The position numbers and the translations under genes were made by a program. DNA of 64,000 nt from positions 1 through 64,000 of the forward strand of contig NZ_WBIS01000003.1 of the NCBI RefSeq assembly GCF_009749465.1, written 5' to 3'. This stretch comes from Agromyces terreus (GTDB lineage Bacteria; Actinomycetota; Actinomycetes; Actinomycetales; Microbacteriaceae). Positions 1-7,609 of this stretch are shown here, one piece after another (positions within the stretch are counted from its first letter, which is position 1; each line of letters opens with the position of its first letter). The notes under the pieces are model-generated. The model saw nothing but the letters and a program-made list of their open reading frames with translations, was not told the DNA's origin and searched no databases.

Positions 1-102
1 ACTTCGTGCGCGGGCTTCTCGCGGGATCGACCAAGGGGTAGGTCGGCGCGAGTGGGGGAACGGATGCCGCGGGCTGGGGGGCCTGCGGCATCCGCTCGTC
101 TG
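1..102. repeat. Exact copy of 8564-8665 at the window edge
   Basis: These 102 bases are identical to 8564-8665. They cover the last 13 codons and stop of the AglG-like permease (1-41 here) and the hairpin behind it (61-94, stem CGGATGCCGC / GCGGCATCCG). Identity stops at 103, where the other copy continues into C-rich sequence and then a palindromic element. Because coding and non-coding bases are equally perfect and the match ends at the window edge, an assembly or contig-end artefact is more likely than a real second operon. A very recent duplication cannot be excluded. Confidence 0.85.
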
Positions 103-207
103 GCCCCCCCCCCCCCCCGGCCCCCCCCCCCCCCCCCGCCCGCGGGGGGGGGGGGCCGTGGGGGGCGGGGGGGGCGCGGCGGGGGGGCCGTGGCCGCCCC
201 CCCCCCA
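103..207. other. C/G homopolymer tract
   Basis: The stretch is almost only runs of C then runs of G, broken by a few single bases. It resembles an error-degraded version of the C-rich spacer at 8666-8711, the sequence that follows the same 102 bases in the other copy. No gene is supported here. Open frames across it translate to poly-Pro and poly-Gly and are not credible. Confidence 0.75.
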
Positions 208-243
208 CTTCTGCGAGTCGACGGCCGTGGGCCGTCCGGTGCT

Positions 244-279
244 GGCGGGGTGCGAGGAGTCCTCATCTCGCACCCCGCC
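244..279 (-). terminator. Hairpin terminator behind the minus-strand sugar ABC operon
   Basis: A perfect 13-bp stem (GGCGGGGTGCGAG at 244-256, complement at 267-279) encloses a 10-nt loop. It lies about 30 nt past the stop of the substrate-binding protein gene on the minus strand, the right place to end that operon. There is no long U tract, as is usual for high-GC actinobacterial terminators. Confidence 0.7.
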
Positions 280-308
280 GGTCGTGAGGGCCCTGAGGCC
301 CGGATGGA

Positions 309-1634
309 TCAGATCGCGGCGTCGTCGAGGGCCCGCTGGAGCTCCTCGATGAAGCTGGTCGCGGCCTGCTCCGGGGTGAGCTCGCCGAACAGCACCTTCT
401 GGGTGTGCTGGTCGATGATCGTCTCGACCGCGCCGCCGCCCGGGGGCGTGGCGGGCGGGGCGTCGCCGATCTCGGGGGCGAGGTCGTCGAGGTACTTCAC
501 GACGGTCTGGTTGACCTCGTCGAGCTTCGGCGTGATGTACTCGCGGATCTTCTCGTTGGCCGGCACGCCGCGCTCGGCGAGGAGCAGGTCGGCGGCGTCC
601 TCGCTGTTGGCGAGGTAGTCGAGGAAGGTCGCGACCTCGGCGGGGTGCTCGGTCTTGGCCGAACCCGACCAGAACATCGACGGCTTGTAGTACGCGCTGC
701 CGTCGGCCGTGCCCGGGACGCGGAGCGCGACCAGGTCCTGGCCGCTGGCGTCGCGGAGAGCCTGCACCTGGTTCGACCACCACGGGCCGAAGGCCGACTG
801 GTTGGTCGCGGTGAAGGACTCGGCGAGGCCGCCGGACTCGCGCTCGATCGTCGCGGCCGGGTCGGGCGTGGCGCCCGCTTCGGTCGCGTCGAGCAGGGTC
901 TGCCACCACGCGGCGAGGGTGTCCTCGGTCGCGGCGACGTCCGCGCCCTCGTACAGCGACTCGCCGTTCTGGCGCAGCCAGTTGTTCAGGCCGCCGTCTT
1001 CGAAGCCCCACGACTGGGTGCCGACGACCGCGCCGCCCGAAGCCTTGCTGACCTCGGCGGACGTCTCGATGAAGTCGTCCCAGGTCCACGTCGAGTCGTC
1101 CGGCAGGTCGATGCCGTACTGGTCGAGGAGGTCCTTGTTGGCGATGATCGTGTACGAGTTCACGCCGACGGGGATGCCGTACTGGGTGCCGTCGAGGGCG
1201 CCGGTGCCGAGCGTGGCGGCCGGGAAGTCCTCGGTCGACAGGATCGACGAGTAGTCGCCGAGGTCGGCGAGCACCCCGTTCGCGGCGTACGTCGAGAGCT
1301 GCTTCTCGTCCATCTGGATGATGTCGGGGGTGTCGCCCGCGGCGATCGTCGTCGACAGCTTGTCCCAGTAACCGGCCCAGTCGGTGTACTGCGGCTCGAT
1401 CGTGATGTTCGGGTATTCCTCCTCGAACGCGGCGATGATCTCCTCGGTGGCCGCGTGGCGGGTGTCGTTGCCCCACCACGTGAACGAGAGGGTCACGGGC
1501 TCGTCACTGAGCTCGAGTGCGGGAGCGTCCGCGTCGGAGGTGCCGGCGTCGTTGCCGGCGCATGCCGTGAGCAGGAGCGTCGCGGCGCCGATCGCTGCGA
1601 CGAACCCGGCACGGCGTCGTGTGATGCCTCGCAT
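309..1634 (-). CDS. Sugar ABC transporter substrate-binding lipoprotein
   Basis: This 441-aa protein is an extracellular solute-binding protein of family 1, the ligand-capturing part of a carbohydrate ABC importer (CUT1 type). The N-terminus has a basic start (MRGITRRR), a hydrophobic stretch and a lipobox LLTAC with Cys25 as the predicted lipidated residue. The mature part begins with a region that reads as a typical SBP core (LSFTWWGND). The ATG at 1634 is chosen because AGGAAGG lies about 8 nt upstream; the open frame continues further only by reading through the upstream permease in another frame. It is the last gene of the operon, after both permeases. The sugar is unknown, and no ATPase is encoded nearby, so a shared MsiK-like ATPase is expected. 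Confidence 0.9.
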   Translation of the reverse strand: MRGITRRRAGFVAAIGAATLLLTACAGNDAGTSDADAPALELSDEPVTLSFTWWGNDTRHAATEEIIAAFEEEYPNITIEPQYTDWAGYWDKLSTTIAAGDTPDIIQMDEKQLSTYAANGVLADLGDYSSILSTEDFPAATLGTGALDGTQYGIPVGVNSYTIIANKDLLDQYGIDLPDDSTWTWDDFIETSAEVSKASGGAVVGTQSWGFEDGGLNNWLRQNGESLYEGADVAATEDTLAAWWQTLLDATEAGATPDPAATIERESGGLAESFTATNQSAFGPWWSNQVQALRDASGQDLVALRVPGTADGSAYYKPSMFWSGSAKTEHPAEVATFLDYLANSEDAADLLLAERGVPANEKIREYITPKLDEVNQTVVKYLDDLAPEIGDAPPATPPGGGAVETIIDQHTQKVLFGELTPEQAATSFIEELQRALDDAAI

Positions 1635-1744
1635 GGTCTGGTCCTTCCTGGTGCTGATTCGGGGTGCTCGGGTGGTGAGCGGGGTGATGCTGGAGGTGGT
1701 GCTGGTGGTGCTGGTGATGCTGGTGGTGCGACCCGGGTGTGCGG

Positions 1745-2677
1745 TCACTTGATCCCCGTCGTCGCGATGCCCTTGATGAGGAATCGCTGGCCGAAGAGGA
1801 AGATCAGGAAGATCGGGACGAGCGATACCACGCTCATCGCGAACATCTCCCCGAAGTTCGTGGAGCTCTGCGCGTCCTGGAACGCGTTGAGCGCGAGCGG
1901 AACCGTGTACAGCGACGGTTTCGTGAGGAAGATCAGCTGGCTGAAGAAGTCGTTCCAGGTCCAGATGAACGTGAAGATCGTGGTGGTCGCGAGGGCCGGC
2001 ACCATGAGCGGCAGGATGATCTGCAGGAAGATGCGGGGGTGGCCGGCGCCGTCGATGCGGGCCGCCTCGTCGAGCTCCTTCGGGATGCCGCGGATGAACT
2101 GCACCATCAGGAAGATGAAGAACGCGTCGGTGGCGAGCATCTTCGGCACGATCAGCGGCAGGAAGGTGTTGACCCAGCCGAGCTGGGAGAACAGCACGTA
2201 CTGCGGGACGATGATCACGTGGATCGGCAGCATGATGCTGAGCAGCATGATGGCGAACCAGAACCTCTTGCCGGTGAACTCGAGCCGGGCGAAGGCGTAG
2301 GCCGCGAGCGAGCACGAGACCAGGTTGCCGATGATGCTGCCGATGACGACGAGCCCCGAATTCAGGAGGTACACGTTGAACGGGTACGTCAGCGCGTTCC
2401 AGCCGTCGGTGTAGTTCGAGAGTTGGAAGCTGTCGAACGACAGGCCCGGCTCGCGGAAGATGAGCTCGGTCGGACGGAACGAGCTCACCACCATCCAGAT
2501 GACGGGGTAGAGCATCAGCACGGCGGCCGCGATGAGGAACGCGTGGCGCATGAGGCTGGTGAGCGGCTTGCGGAACGGGTTCCGGCGGCGGCGCTGTTCG
2601 CGCACCTGCTCGGGCGAGAGGCCGGTCACGACCGCTTCGGTCAGCGGCGCGTCGACGGCGGGGTCAATCTTGGTCAT
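1745..2677 (-). CDS. Carbohydrate ABC transporter permease, MalG/LacG-like
   Basis: This 310-aa inner-membrane permease has six predicted membrane segments. The conserved EAA loop (ELDEAARIDGAG, about residues 201-226) contacts the ATPase. The last segments and C-terminus (QRFLIKGIATTGIK) match MalG-type permeases, which end with a short -KG- tail. Its start overlaps the end of the upstream permease by 14 bp, so the two are translationally coupled. A spacer of about 110 bp containing simple GGTGCT-type repeats separates it from the binding-protein gene. Together with 2664-3593 it should form the membrane channel of a CUT1 importer. Confidence 0.93.
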   Translation of the reverse strand: MTKIDPAVDAPLTEAVVTGLSPEQVREQRRRRNPFRKPLTSLMRHAFLIAAAVLMLYPVIWMVVSSFRPTELIFREPGLSFDSFQLSNYTDGWNALTYPFNVYLLNSGLVVIGSIIGNLVSCSLAAYAFARLEFTGKRFWFAIMLLSIMLPIHVIIVPQYVLFSQLGWVNTFLPLIVPKMLATDAFFIFLMVQFIRGIPKELDEAARIDGAGHPRIFLQIILPLMVPALATTTIFTFIWTWNDFFSQLIFLTKPSLYTVPLALNAFQDAQSSTNFGEMFAMSVVSLVPIFLIFLFGQRFLIKGIATTGIK

Positions 2678-3593
2678 CGTAGAACACCCAATACTTCGAG
2701 GCCCAGAAGTTGATCATGGTGAGCGCGGCGACGATCACCAGGAGGAGCCAGGCCATGGCGGAGGCGTAGCCCATGTTCAGGTTCGCGAACCCCTGTTGGT
2801 AGAGGTACAGCGTGTAGAACAGGGTGGAGTCGACCGGGCCGCCGGTGCCGCCCGAGACGATGAACGACTGGGTGAACGACTGGAAGGCGCCGATCAGCTG
2901 AAGGATCAGGTTGAAGAAGATGATCGGGGTCAGCATCGGGAGCGTGATGTGCCAGAACTGCTGGCGTCGGTTCGCGCCGTCGACGGAGGCGGCCTCGTAG
3001 TACATCGAGGGGATCTGCCGGAGGCCGGCGAGGAAGATCACCATCGGTGCGCCGAAGGTCCAGACGTTCAGGACCATCAGGGTGCCGAGCGCGGTCTCGG
3101 GGTTCGAGATCCATCCCTGCCCCTCGATGCCGAACCAGCCGAGCGCGATGTTCACGAGGCCGTCGACGCCGAAGATCTGGCGCCAGAGGATGGCGATCGC
3201 GACGCTCGAACCGAGCAGCGACGGCAGGTAGAACGCCGAGCGGTAGAACGCCAGGCCCCGCAGGCCCCGGTCGAGCACGAGGGCGAGCGCGAGGGCCAGG
3301 CCGAGCTGGAGCGGCACCGAGATGAACACGTACTGGAAGGTGACCACCAGCGACTGGTGCAGGCGGTCGTCCTCGAGCATGCGCACGTAGTTGTCGATGC
3401 CGGTGAACCGGGGCGGGCTCAGCAGGTTGTACCGCGTGAACGAGAGCGCGAGCGACGCGACCATCGGCCCGACGGTGATGAGCGCGAGCCCGATGAACCA
3501 CGGGAGGAGGAACAGGAACGCGGCCTTGTTCTGCTTGCGCTGCTTGGCCGCGGGCTGTCCCTTCACGCGGCGGAGTTCGCCGAGCGCGCTCAT
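2664..3593 (-). CDS. Carbohydrate ABC transporter permease, MalF/UgpA-like
   Basis: This 309-aa permease is the partner of the MalG-like gene. It has a basic cytoplasmic start (VKGQPAAKQRKQNK), six predicted membrane segments and an EAA loop (YYEAASVDGANRR, about residues 198-223). It is the first gene of a minus-strand operon, permease-permease-binding protein. About 100-200 bp upstream lie three AAAGCGCT-centred operator-like sites (3691, 3746, 3791), suggesting control by a LacI-type or related regulator. The ATP-binding subunit is missing from the cluster. Confidence 0.93.
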   Translation of the reverse strand: MSALGELRRVKGQPAAKQRKQNKAAFLFLLPWFIGLALITVGPMVASLALSFTRYNLLSPPRFTGIDNYVRMLEDDRLHQSLVVTFQYVFISVPLQLGLALALALVLDRGLRGLAFYRSAFYLPSLLGSSVAIAILWRQIFGVDGLVNIALGWFGIEGQGWISNPETALGTLMVLNVWTFGAPMVIFLAGLRQIPSMYYEAASVDGANRRQQFWHITLPMLTPIIFFNLILQLIGAFQSFTQSFIVSGGTGGPVDSTLFYTLYLYQQGFANLNMGYASAMAWLLLVIVAALTMINFWASKYWVFYDDQD

Positions 3594-3690
3594 CGAACGG
3601 CCTCTGGCGTGCCGGGGCCCCGTTCAGGGGCGTCGGCTCGGGTAGGGGAAACCACGGTGTCTCCAGTCATCAGCGTTGATCACATTTCTC

Positions 3691-3804
3691 AGAAAGCGCT
3701 ATCTCAGCGCCACGTGACGTTTCTACACGAGGTTTCGGGGGCTTCGCAAGCGCTTTCCCGAAATCAGTGGATGAGAATGCCCCGATCTCGAGAAAGCGCT
3801 CTAT
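3691..3804. promoter_or_regulatory. Three AAAGCGCT operator-like sites
   Basis: The sites are AGAAAGCGCTATCT (3691-3704), GCAAGCGCTTTCCC (3746-3759, inverted) and AGAAAGCGCTCTAT (3791-3804), spaced about 45-55 bp apart between the LacI gene and the minus-strand permease operon. The core AAGCGCTT has the central CG step typical of LacI/CcpA-family operators. The sequence differs from the GGAACCGGTTCC sites on the other side of the LacI gene, so the cognate regulator may be encoded elsewhere. Binding is inferred from the pattern only. Confidence 0.6.
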
Positions 3805-3853
3805 CAGCGTCCTCCCGCGTCGCCGGTGCGTGCCGCCGCCCCGCGATCGGGGA

Positions 3854-4891
3854 TCAGGCCGTCACGCGGGCGGTGCTTCCGCGCACGATCAGCCGCGTCG
3901 CGAGCGGCGCGCCCGAGTCGGGCAGCGGGTCGGCGACGGCGTCGTCGCCCAGCATCCGCAGGGCGACCTCGACGGCGAGGCGGCCCTGCTCGGCCGGCGT
4001 CTGCGCGATCGTGGTGAGGTCGAAGAGCGCGGCATGCTCGTGGTCGTCGACGCCGATGACCGAGAGATCGCCGGGCACCGCCAGTCCGAGCCGCTCGGCC
4101 GCCCGGATCACCCCGAACGCGGTCTCGTCGCTCGCCGCGAAGACCGCGGTCGGCCGGTGCGCCGGATGCCCCAGCAGCTGCAGTCCCGCCTCGAACCCGC
4201 CCGGCATGCCCATCTCGGTCTCGATCACGATGGCCTCGACGTCGCGGGCGGGCGCCGCCCCGTCCGACGCGGCCGCGACCGCCTCGCGGAACCCCGCGGC
4301 GCGCAGCCCGGCGACGCTGGCCGGGTCGCCCGCGGCGCCGATGCCGCCGAGATGCGCGATGCGCGTATGGCCGAGGTGCAGCAGGTGCTCGGTCGCGAGC
4401 ATGCCGACGGCGCGGTCGTCGATCGACAGCCGGGCGGATGCCTCGCCGCTGCCGCCGATGCACACGATCGGCTTCTCTCGTCGTTCGAGCCCTTGCACCT
4501 CGGCCTCGGCGAGGTCGACGGCGATCACGATGACGGCATCGACGCGCTTGCGGGCGAGGAAGAAGTCGAAGACGCGCGCCCTGGCCTCCCCGGACACGGG
4601 CAGGTTGTAGAGCGTCAGGTCGTAGCCCGCGTCGAGCAGCGTTCGCTCGATGCCCTCGAGCACCTCGCCGAAGAACCAGCTGTTCACGAACGGGATCACG
4701 ACGCCGACGTTCTTCGTGCGGCCCGTCACGAGGCTCGCCGCGTCGGGCGAGGCGATGTACCCGATCTCGGCCGCCGCGCGCACCACCCTGAGCCGGGTCT
4801 GCTCGGCGACGTGGCCGTGCCCGGAGAGGGCGCGGGAGGCGGTCGCCTTGGAGACGCCGGCGAGTCGGGCGACATCGCTGATGGCCGTCAT
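3854..4891 (-). CDS. LacI-family transcriptional repressor
   Basis: This 345-aa DNA-binding regulator has an N-terminal helix-turn-helix (ISDVARLAGVSKATASRAL, residues 4-22), a hinge (ASLVTGRT, about 53-60) and a periplasmic-binding-protein-like sugar-sensing domain ending in a typical VIGVDDHEHAALF...TTIAQ block. It is divergent from the AglEFG-like operon starting at 5152. The gap holds GGAACCGGTTCC-type palindromes, one at the likely transcription start of that operon. The simplest reading is a local repressor of alpha-glucoside uptake that also controls itself. It could additionally act on the permease operon downstream at 3593, but that promoter carries a different motif. Confidence 0.92.
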   Translation of the reverse strand: MTAISDVARLAGVSKATASRALSGHGHVAEQTRLRVVRAAAEIGYIASPDAASLVTGRTKNVGVVIPFVNSWFFGEVLEGIERTLLDAGYDLTLYNLPVSGEARARVFDFFLARKRVDAVIVIAVDLAEAEVQGLERREKPIVCIGGSGEASARLSIDDRAVGMLATEHLLHLGHTRIAHLGGIGAAGDPASVAGLRAAGFREAVAAASDGAAPARDVEAIVIETEMGMPGGFEAGLQLLGHPAHRPTAVFAASDETAFGVIRAAERLGLAVPGDLSVIGVDDHEHAALFDLTTIAQTPAEQGRLAVEVALRMLGDDAVADPLPDSGAPLATRLIVRGSTARVTA

Positions 4892-4916
4892 CGTGCCTCC
4901 TCCGTCGGGGCAGCAT

Positions 4917-4963
4917 CCGGTTCCGATGGTACCGGCCGAGGGCCGCCTTCTGGAATCGGTTCC
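4917..4963. promoter_or_regulatory. Two GGTTCC/GGAACC operator-like sites before the LacI gene
   Basis: CCGGTTCCGATGGTACCGG (4917-4935) and GGAATCGGTTCC (4952-4963) resemble the perfect GGAACCGGTTCC site at 5098-5109. They lie 25-75 bp before the start of the repressor gene on the minus strand, where they could mediate autoregulation. A further palindrome GAGAGCGTTCTC (4996-5007) resembles the AAAGCGCT class instead. Confidence 0.5.
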
Positions 4964-5060
4964 GCATGGCGCCGCGTCTCGCCCGTTTCGGCCGAGAGAG
5001 CGTTCTCACCCAGCAGTGGCGGATGTCTCGGCATGTGGCCGGATCGTGACCGCAGACGGG

Positions 5061-5109
5061 TTGTGCGCGCTCGCGCACGTCGCCTAGCGTGGTCGATGGA
5101 ACCGGTTCC
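5061..5109 (+). promoter_or_regulatory. Promoter and operator of the aglEFG-like operon
   Basis: TTGTGC (5061-5066), an 18-bp spacer and TAGCGT (5085-5090) form a plausible housekeeping promoter, placing +1 near 5097. The perfect 12-bp palindrome GGAACCGGTTCC covers 5098-5109, directly on the start of transcription, with a further GGTTCC half-site behind it. This is a classical repression layout for the divergent LacI-family protein. Function is inferred. Confidence 0.6.
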
Positions 5110-5151
5110 GGTTCCGTCTGCGTCATATTCGGCACTCAACGAGGAGAAGAC

Positions 5152-6510
5152 ATGAGAAACGCACGGCATCGCCGATGGACGGCGTCGATCGTGGCGGCCG
5201 CAGCGCTCGGCCTCACGCTCTCGGCCTGCACCGGTGACATCGCAGAAGAAGAGGCGGGCGACGTCGATTGCGCCGACTACGAGTCGTACGGCACGTTCGA
5301 CGGCGCCGAGGTCACGGTCGCCGGCACCATCCTCGACCTCGAGGCCGACAACCTGAACAAGTCCTGGGCCGACTTCGAGACATGCACCGGCATCGACGTC
5401 GAATACCAGGGCTCCAGCGAGTTCGAGGCCCAGATCGCCGTGCTCGCCGAGGGCGGCAACGCCCCCGACGTCGGCATCGTGCCCCAGCCCGGCCTGCTCA
5501 ATCGACTCGCCGGCGGCGGCTGGCTGATCCCGGCATCGCAGGCGGTCGAAGACAACGTCGACGAGTTCTGGTCCGAGGACTGGAAGACCTATGGAACGGT
5601 CGATGGTACGTTCTACGCCGCGCCGCTCATGGCGAGCATCAAGGGCTACGTCTGGTACTCGCCGGCCGAGTTCGAGGAGAAGGGCTACGAGATCCCGAAG
5701 ACCCTCGACGAGCTGACCACGCTCTCCGAGACGATCGCGGCCGAGGGCGACCACAAGCCGTGGTGCGTGGGACTCGAATCCGGCGAGGCGACGGGCTGGC
5801 CCGGCACCGACTGGGTCGAGGACTACATGCTGCGCCTGAACGGCCCCGATGCCTACGACCAGTGGGTCGCGCACGAGATCCCGTTCAACGATCCGCAGGT
5901 CGCAGCCGCGTTCGACGCGGTCGGCGGCTACCTCAAGAACGAGGACATGGTCAACGGCGGCATCGGCGACGTGTCCACGCAGGTCAGCGAGGCGTTCCAG
6001 ACCGCGGGCCTGCCCATCCTCGACGGCGAGTGCTCGCTGCATCACCAGGCCTCGTTCTACGAGACCTTCTGGAACCCCGAGGGCGGCGATGACGTGAAGG
6101 TCGCGTCCGACGGCGACGTGTTCGGCTTCCTGCTGCCGCCCGCCAACGCCGACGACCCGCTGTCGGTCACCGGCGGCGGCGAGTTCCCCGTGGCCTTCCG
6201 CGACGCCGAAGAGGTCGAGGCGTTCCGCGCGTACCTCTCCAGCGACACATGGGCCAACAACCGAGTGAGCCTCGGCGGCGTCATCAGCGCGAACAAGGGC
6301 GTCGACCCCCAGAACGCGTCGAGCGAGCTGCTGACGCAGTCCATCGAGATCCTTCAAGATCCCGAGACGACGTTCCGCTTCGACGGGTCCGACCTGATGC
6401 CCGGGGCCGTCGGCACCGACTCCTTCTGGAAGGGCATCGTGGCCTGGGTCGGCGGTGAGGACACCGCGCAGGTGCTCGACACCATCGAGGGCACCTGGCC
6501 GACCAGCTGA
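5152..6510 (+). CDS. aglE: Alpha-glucoside ABC transporter substrate-binding lipoprotein, AglE-like
   Basis: This 452-aa lipoprotein has a signal peptide ending in the lipobox LTLSAC. The body has features I associate with AglE, the alpha-glucoside binding protein (for example GWPGTDWVEDYMLR, and a Cys pair region TGLPILDGEC). The ATG at 5152 is preceded by GAGGAGAAG at a good distance, so the upstream in-frame ATG at 5089, which lies inside the promoter, is rejected. It is the first gene of an SBP-permease-permease operon. A strong hairpin at 6558-6588 separates it from the permeases. No ATPase or alpha-glucosidase gene is adjacent. Confidence 0.88.
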   Translation: MRNARHRRWTASIVAAAALGLTLSACTGDIAEEEAGDVDCADYESYGTFDGAEVTVAGTILDLEADNLNKSWADFETCTGIDVEYQGSSEFEAQIAVLAEGGNAPDVGIVPQPGLLNRLAGGGWLIPASQAVEDNVDEFWSEDWKTYGTVDGTFYAAPLMASIKGYVWYSPAEFEEKGYEIPKTLDELTTLSETIAAEGDHKPWCVGLESGEATGWPGTDWVEDYMLRLNGPDAYDQWVAHEIPFNDPQVAAAFDAVGGYLKNEDMVNGGIGDVSTQVSEAFQTAGLPILDGECSLHHQASFYETFWNPEGGDDVKVASDGDVFGFLLPPANADDPLSVTGGGEFPVAFRDAEEVEAFRAYLSSDTWANNRVSLGGVISANKGVDPQNASSELLTQSIEILQDPETTFRFDGSDLMPGAVGTDSFWKGIVAWVGGEDTAQVLDTIEGTWPTS

Positions 6511-6557
6511 TTCATCCTCGTGTCGCGCCCGTCGCAAGGCGGGCCTGCGGCAGAGTC

Positions 6558-6588
6558 GAGGGGTGGGGTTCGTCGAACCCCGCCCCTC
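6558..6588 (+). terminator. Intercistronic hairpin after aglE
   Basis: GAGGGG-T-GGGGTTC pairs with GAACCCC-G-CCCCTC around a 3-nt loop. The hairpin lies 47 nt past the binding-protein stop and 53 nt before the permease start. It most likely acts as a partial terminator or mRNA stabiliser, giving more binding protein than permease. Confidence 0.6.
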
Positions 6589-6640
6589 GGTGAACCGGTA
6601 CAACTGACGGCGGAATTCAACGGAGAACGCGGGAGGCGCG

Positions 6641-7609
6641 ATGACCACGGCCGATCTGCTCGGCAAGATCTTGCAGGTGGTGATGGGGCTCGCGGTGTTC
6701 GCCGCCATCGTCGGCCTCCTCATCTTCTTCATCGACAAGGCGCCCAAGCGAGGGCGCGACTACTGGCAGCTCGTCGGGTTCCTCGCGCCCGCGCTGATCC
6801 TCGTCTCGGTCGGCCTCATCTACCCCGCCATCCGGACGGCGATCCTGTCGTTCCAGACCTCGTCGGGCGACTTCACGCTCGACAACTTCGCTTGGGCGTT
6901 CACACAGCCCGCCGCCATCCGCACGCTCATCAACACCGTCGTCTGGGTGCTGCTCGTGCCCACCTTCGCGACCGCCGTCGGACTGGCCTACGCGGTCTTC
7001 ATCGACCGCTCGCGGGGCGAGCGCATCTACAAGTCGATCCTGTTCATGCCGATCGCGATCTCCTTCGTCGGGGCGAGCGTCATCTGGAAGTTCGTGTACG
7101 AGTACCGTTCGGGCGACCGCGAGCAGATCGGCCTCCTGAACGCCATCGTCGTCGCCTTCGGCGGCGAACCCGTGCAGTGGCTCCAGACCGACCCGATCAA
7201 CACCATCCTCCTCATCGTGGTCATGATCTGGGTGCAGACGGGCTTCGCGATGGTCGTGCTGAGCGCGGCGATCAAGGGCATCCCCGCCGACCAGCTCGAA
7301 GCCGCCCAACTCGACGGCACGAACGGCTGGCAGCGTTTCACCAACGTCATCGTTCCCGGCATCCGGGGCTCGCTGGTGGTCGTGCTCACGACGATCTCGA
7401 TCGCGACCCTGAAGGTCTTCGACATCGTGCGCACCATGACCGCCGGAAACTTCAACACCAGCGTCGTCGCCAATGAGATGTACACGCAGGCCTTCCGCGC
7501 GAGCGAGATCGGGCGCGGCTCGGCGCTCGCGATGATCCTCGTGGTCATGGTGCTGCCGATCGTCATCTACAACGTCAACGTGCTTCGCAAGCAGAGGGAG
7601 ATCCGATGA
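6641..7609 (+). CDS. aglF: Alpha-glucoside ABC transporter permease, AglF-like
   Basis: This 322-aa membrane protein is longer at the N-terminus than MalF-type permeases, with an extra leading segment (residues about 10-30) before the usual core. That fits the AglF family. The EAA loop reads LEAAQLDGTNGWQRF (about residues 219-233). The start at 6641 follows a GGGAGG motif. Its stop overlaps the ATG of the next permease (ATGA), showing tight coupling. It should form a heterodimeric channel with the AglG-like subunit. Confidence 0.88.
   Translation: MTTADLLGKILQVVMGLAVFAAIVGLLIFFIDKAPKRGRDYWQLVGFLAPALILVSVGLIYPAIRTAILSFQTSSGDFTLDNFAWAFTQPAAIRTLINTVVWVLLVPTFATAVGLAYAVFIDRSRGERIYKSILFMPIAISFVGASVIWKFVYEYRSGDREQIGLLNAIVVAFGGEPVQWLQTDPINTILLIVVMIWVQTGFAMVVLSAAIKGIPADQLEAAQLDGTNGWQRFTNVIVPGIRGSLVVVLTTISIATLKVFDIVRTMTAGNFNTSVVANEMYTQAFRASEIGRGSALAMILVVMVLPIVIYNVNVLRKQREIR

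Noticed and set aside
52..618. Poly-Pro/Gly frame across the homopolymer tract
   Set aside because: Composition is set by C/G runs and it is antisense to the binding-protein gene.
1739..4610. Long open frames on the plus strand opposite the sugar permeases and LacI gene (324 and 692 codons)
   Set aside because: They are antisense shadows in high-GC DNA, rich in Arg/Asp/Glu/His with no domains, and lie fully opposite recognisable genes.
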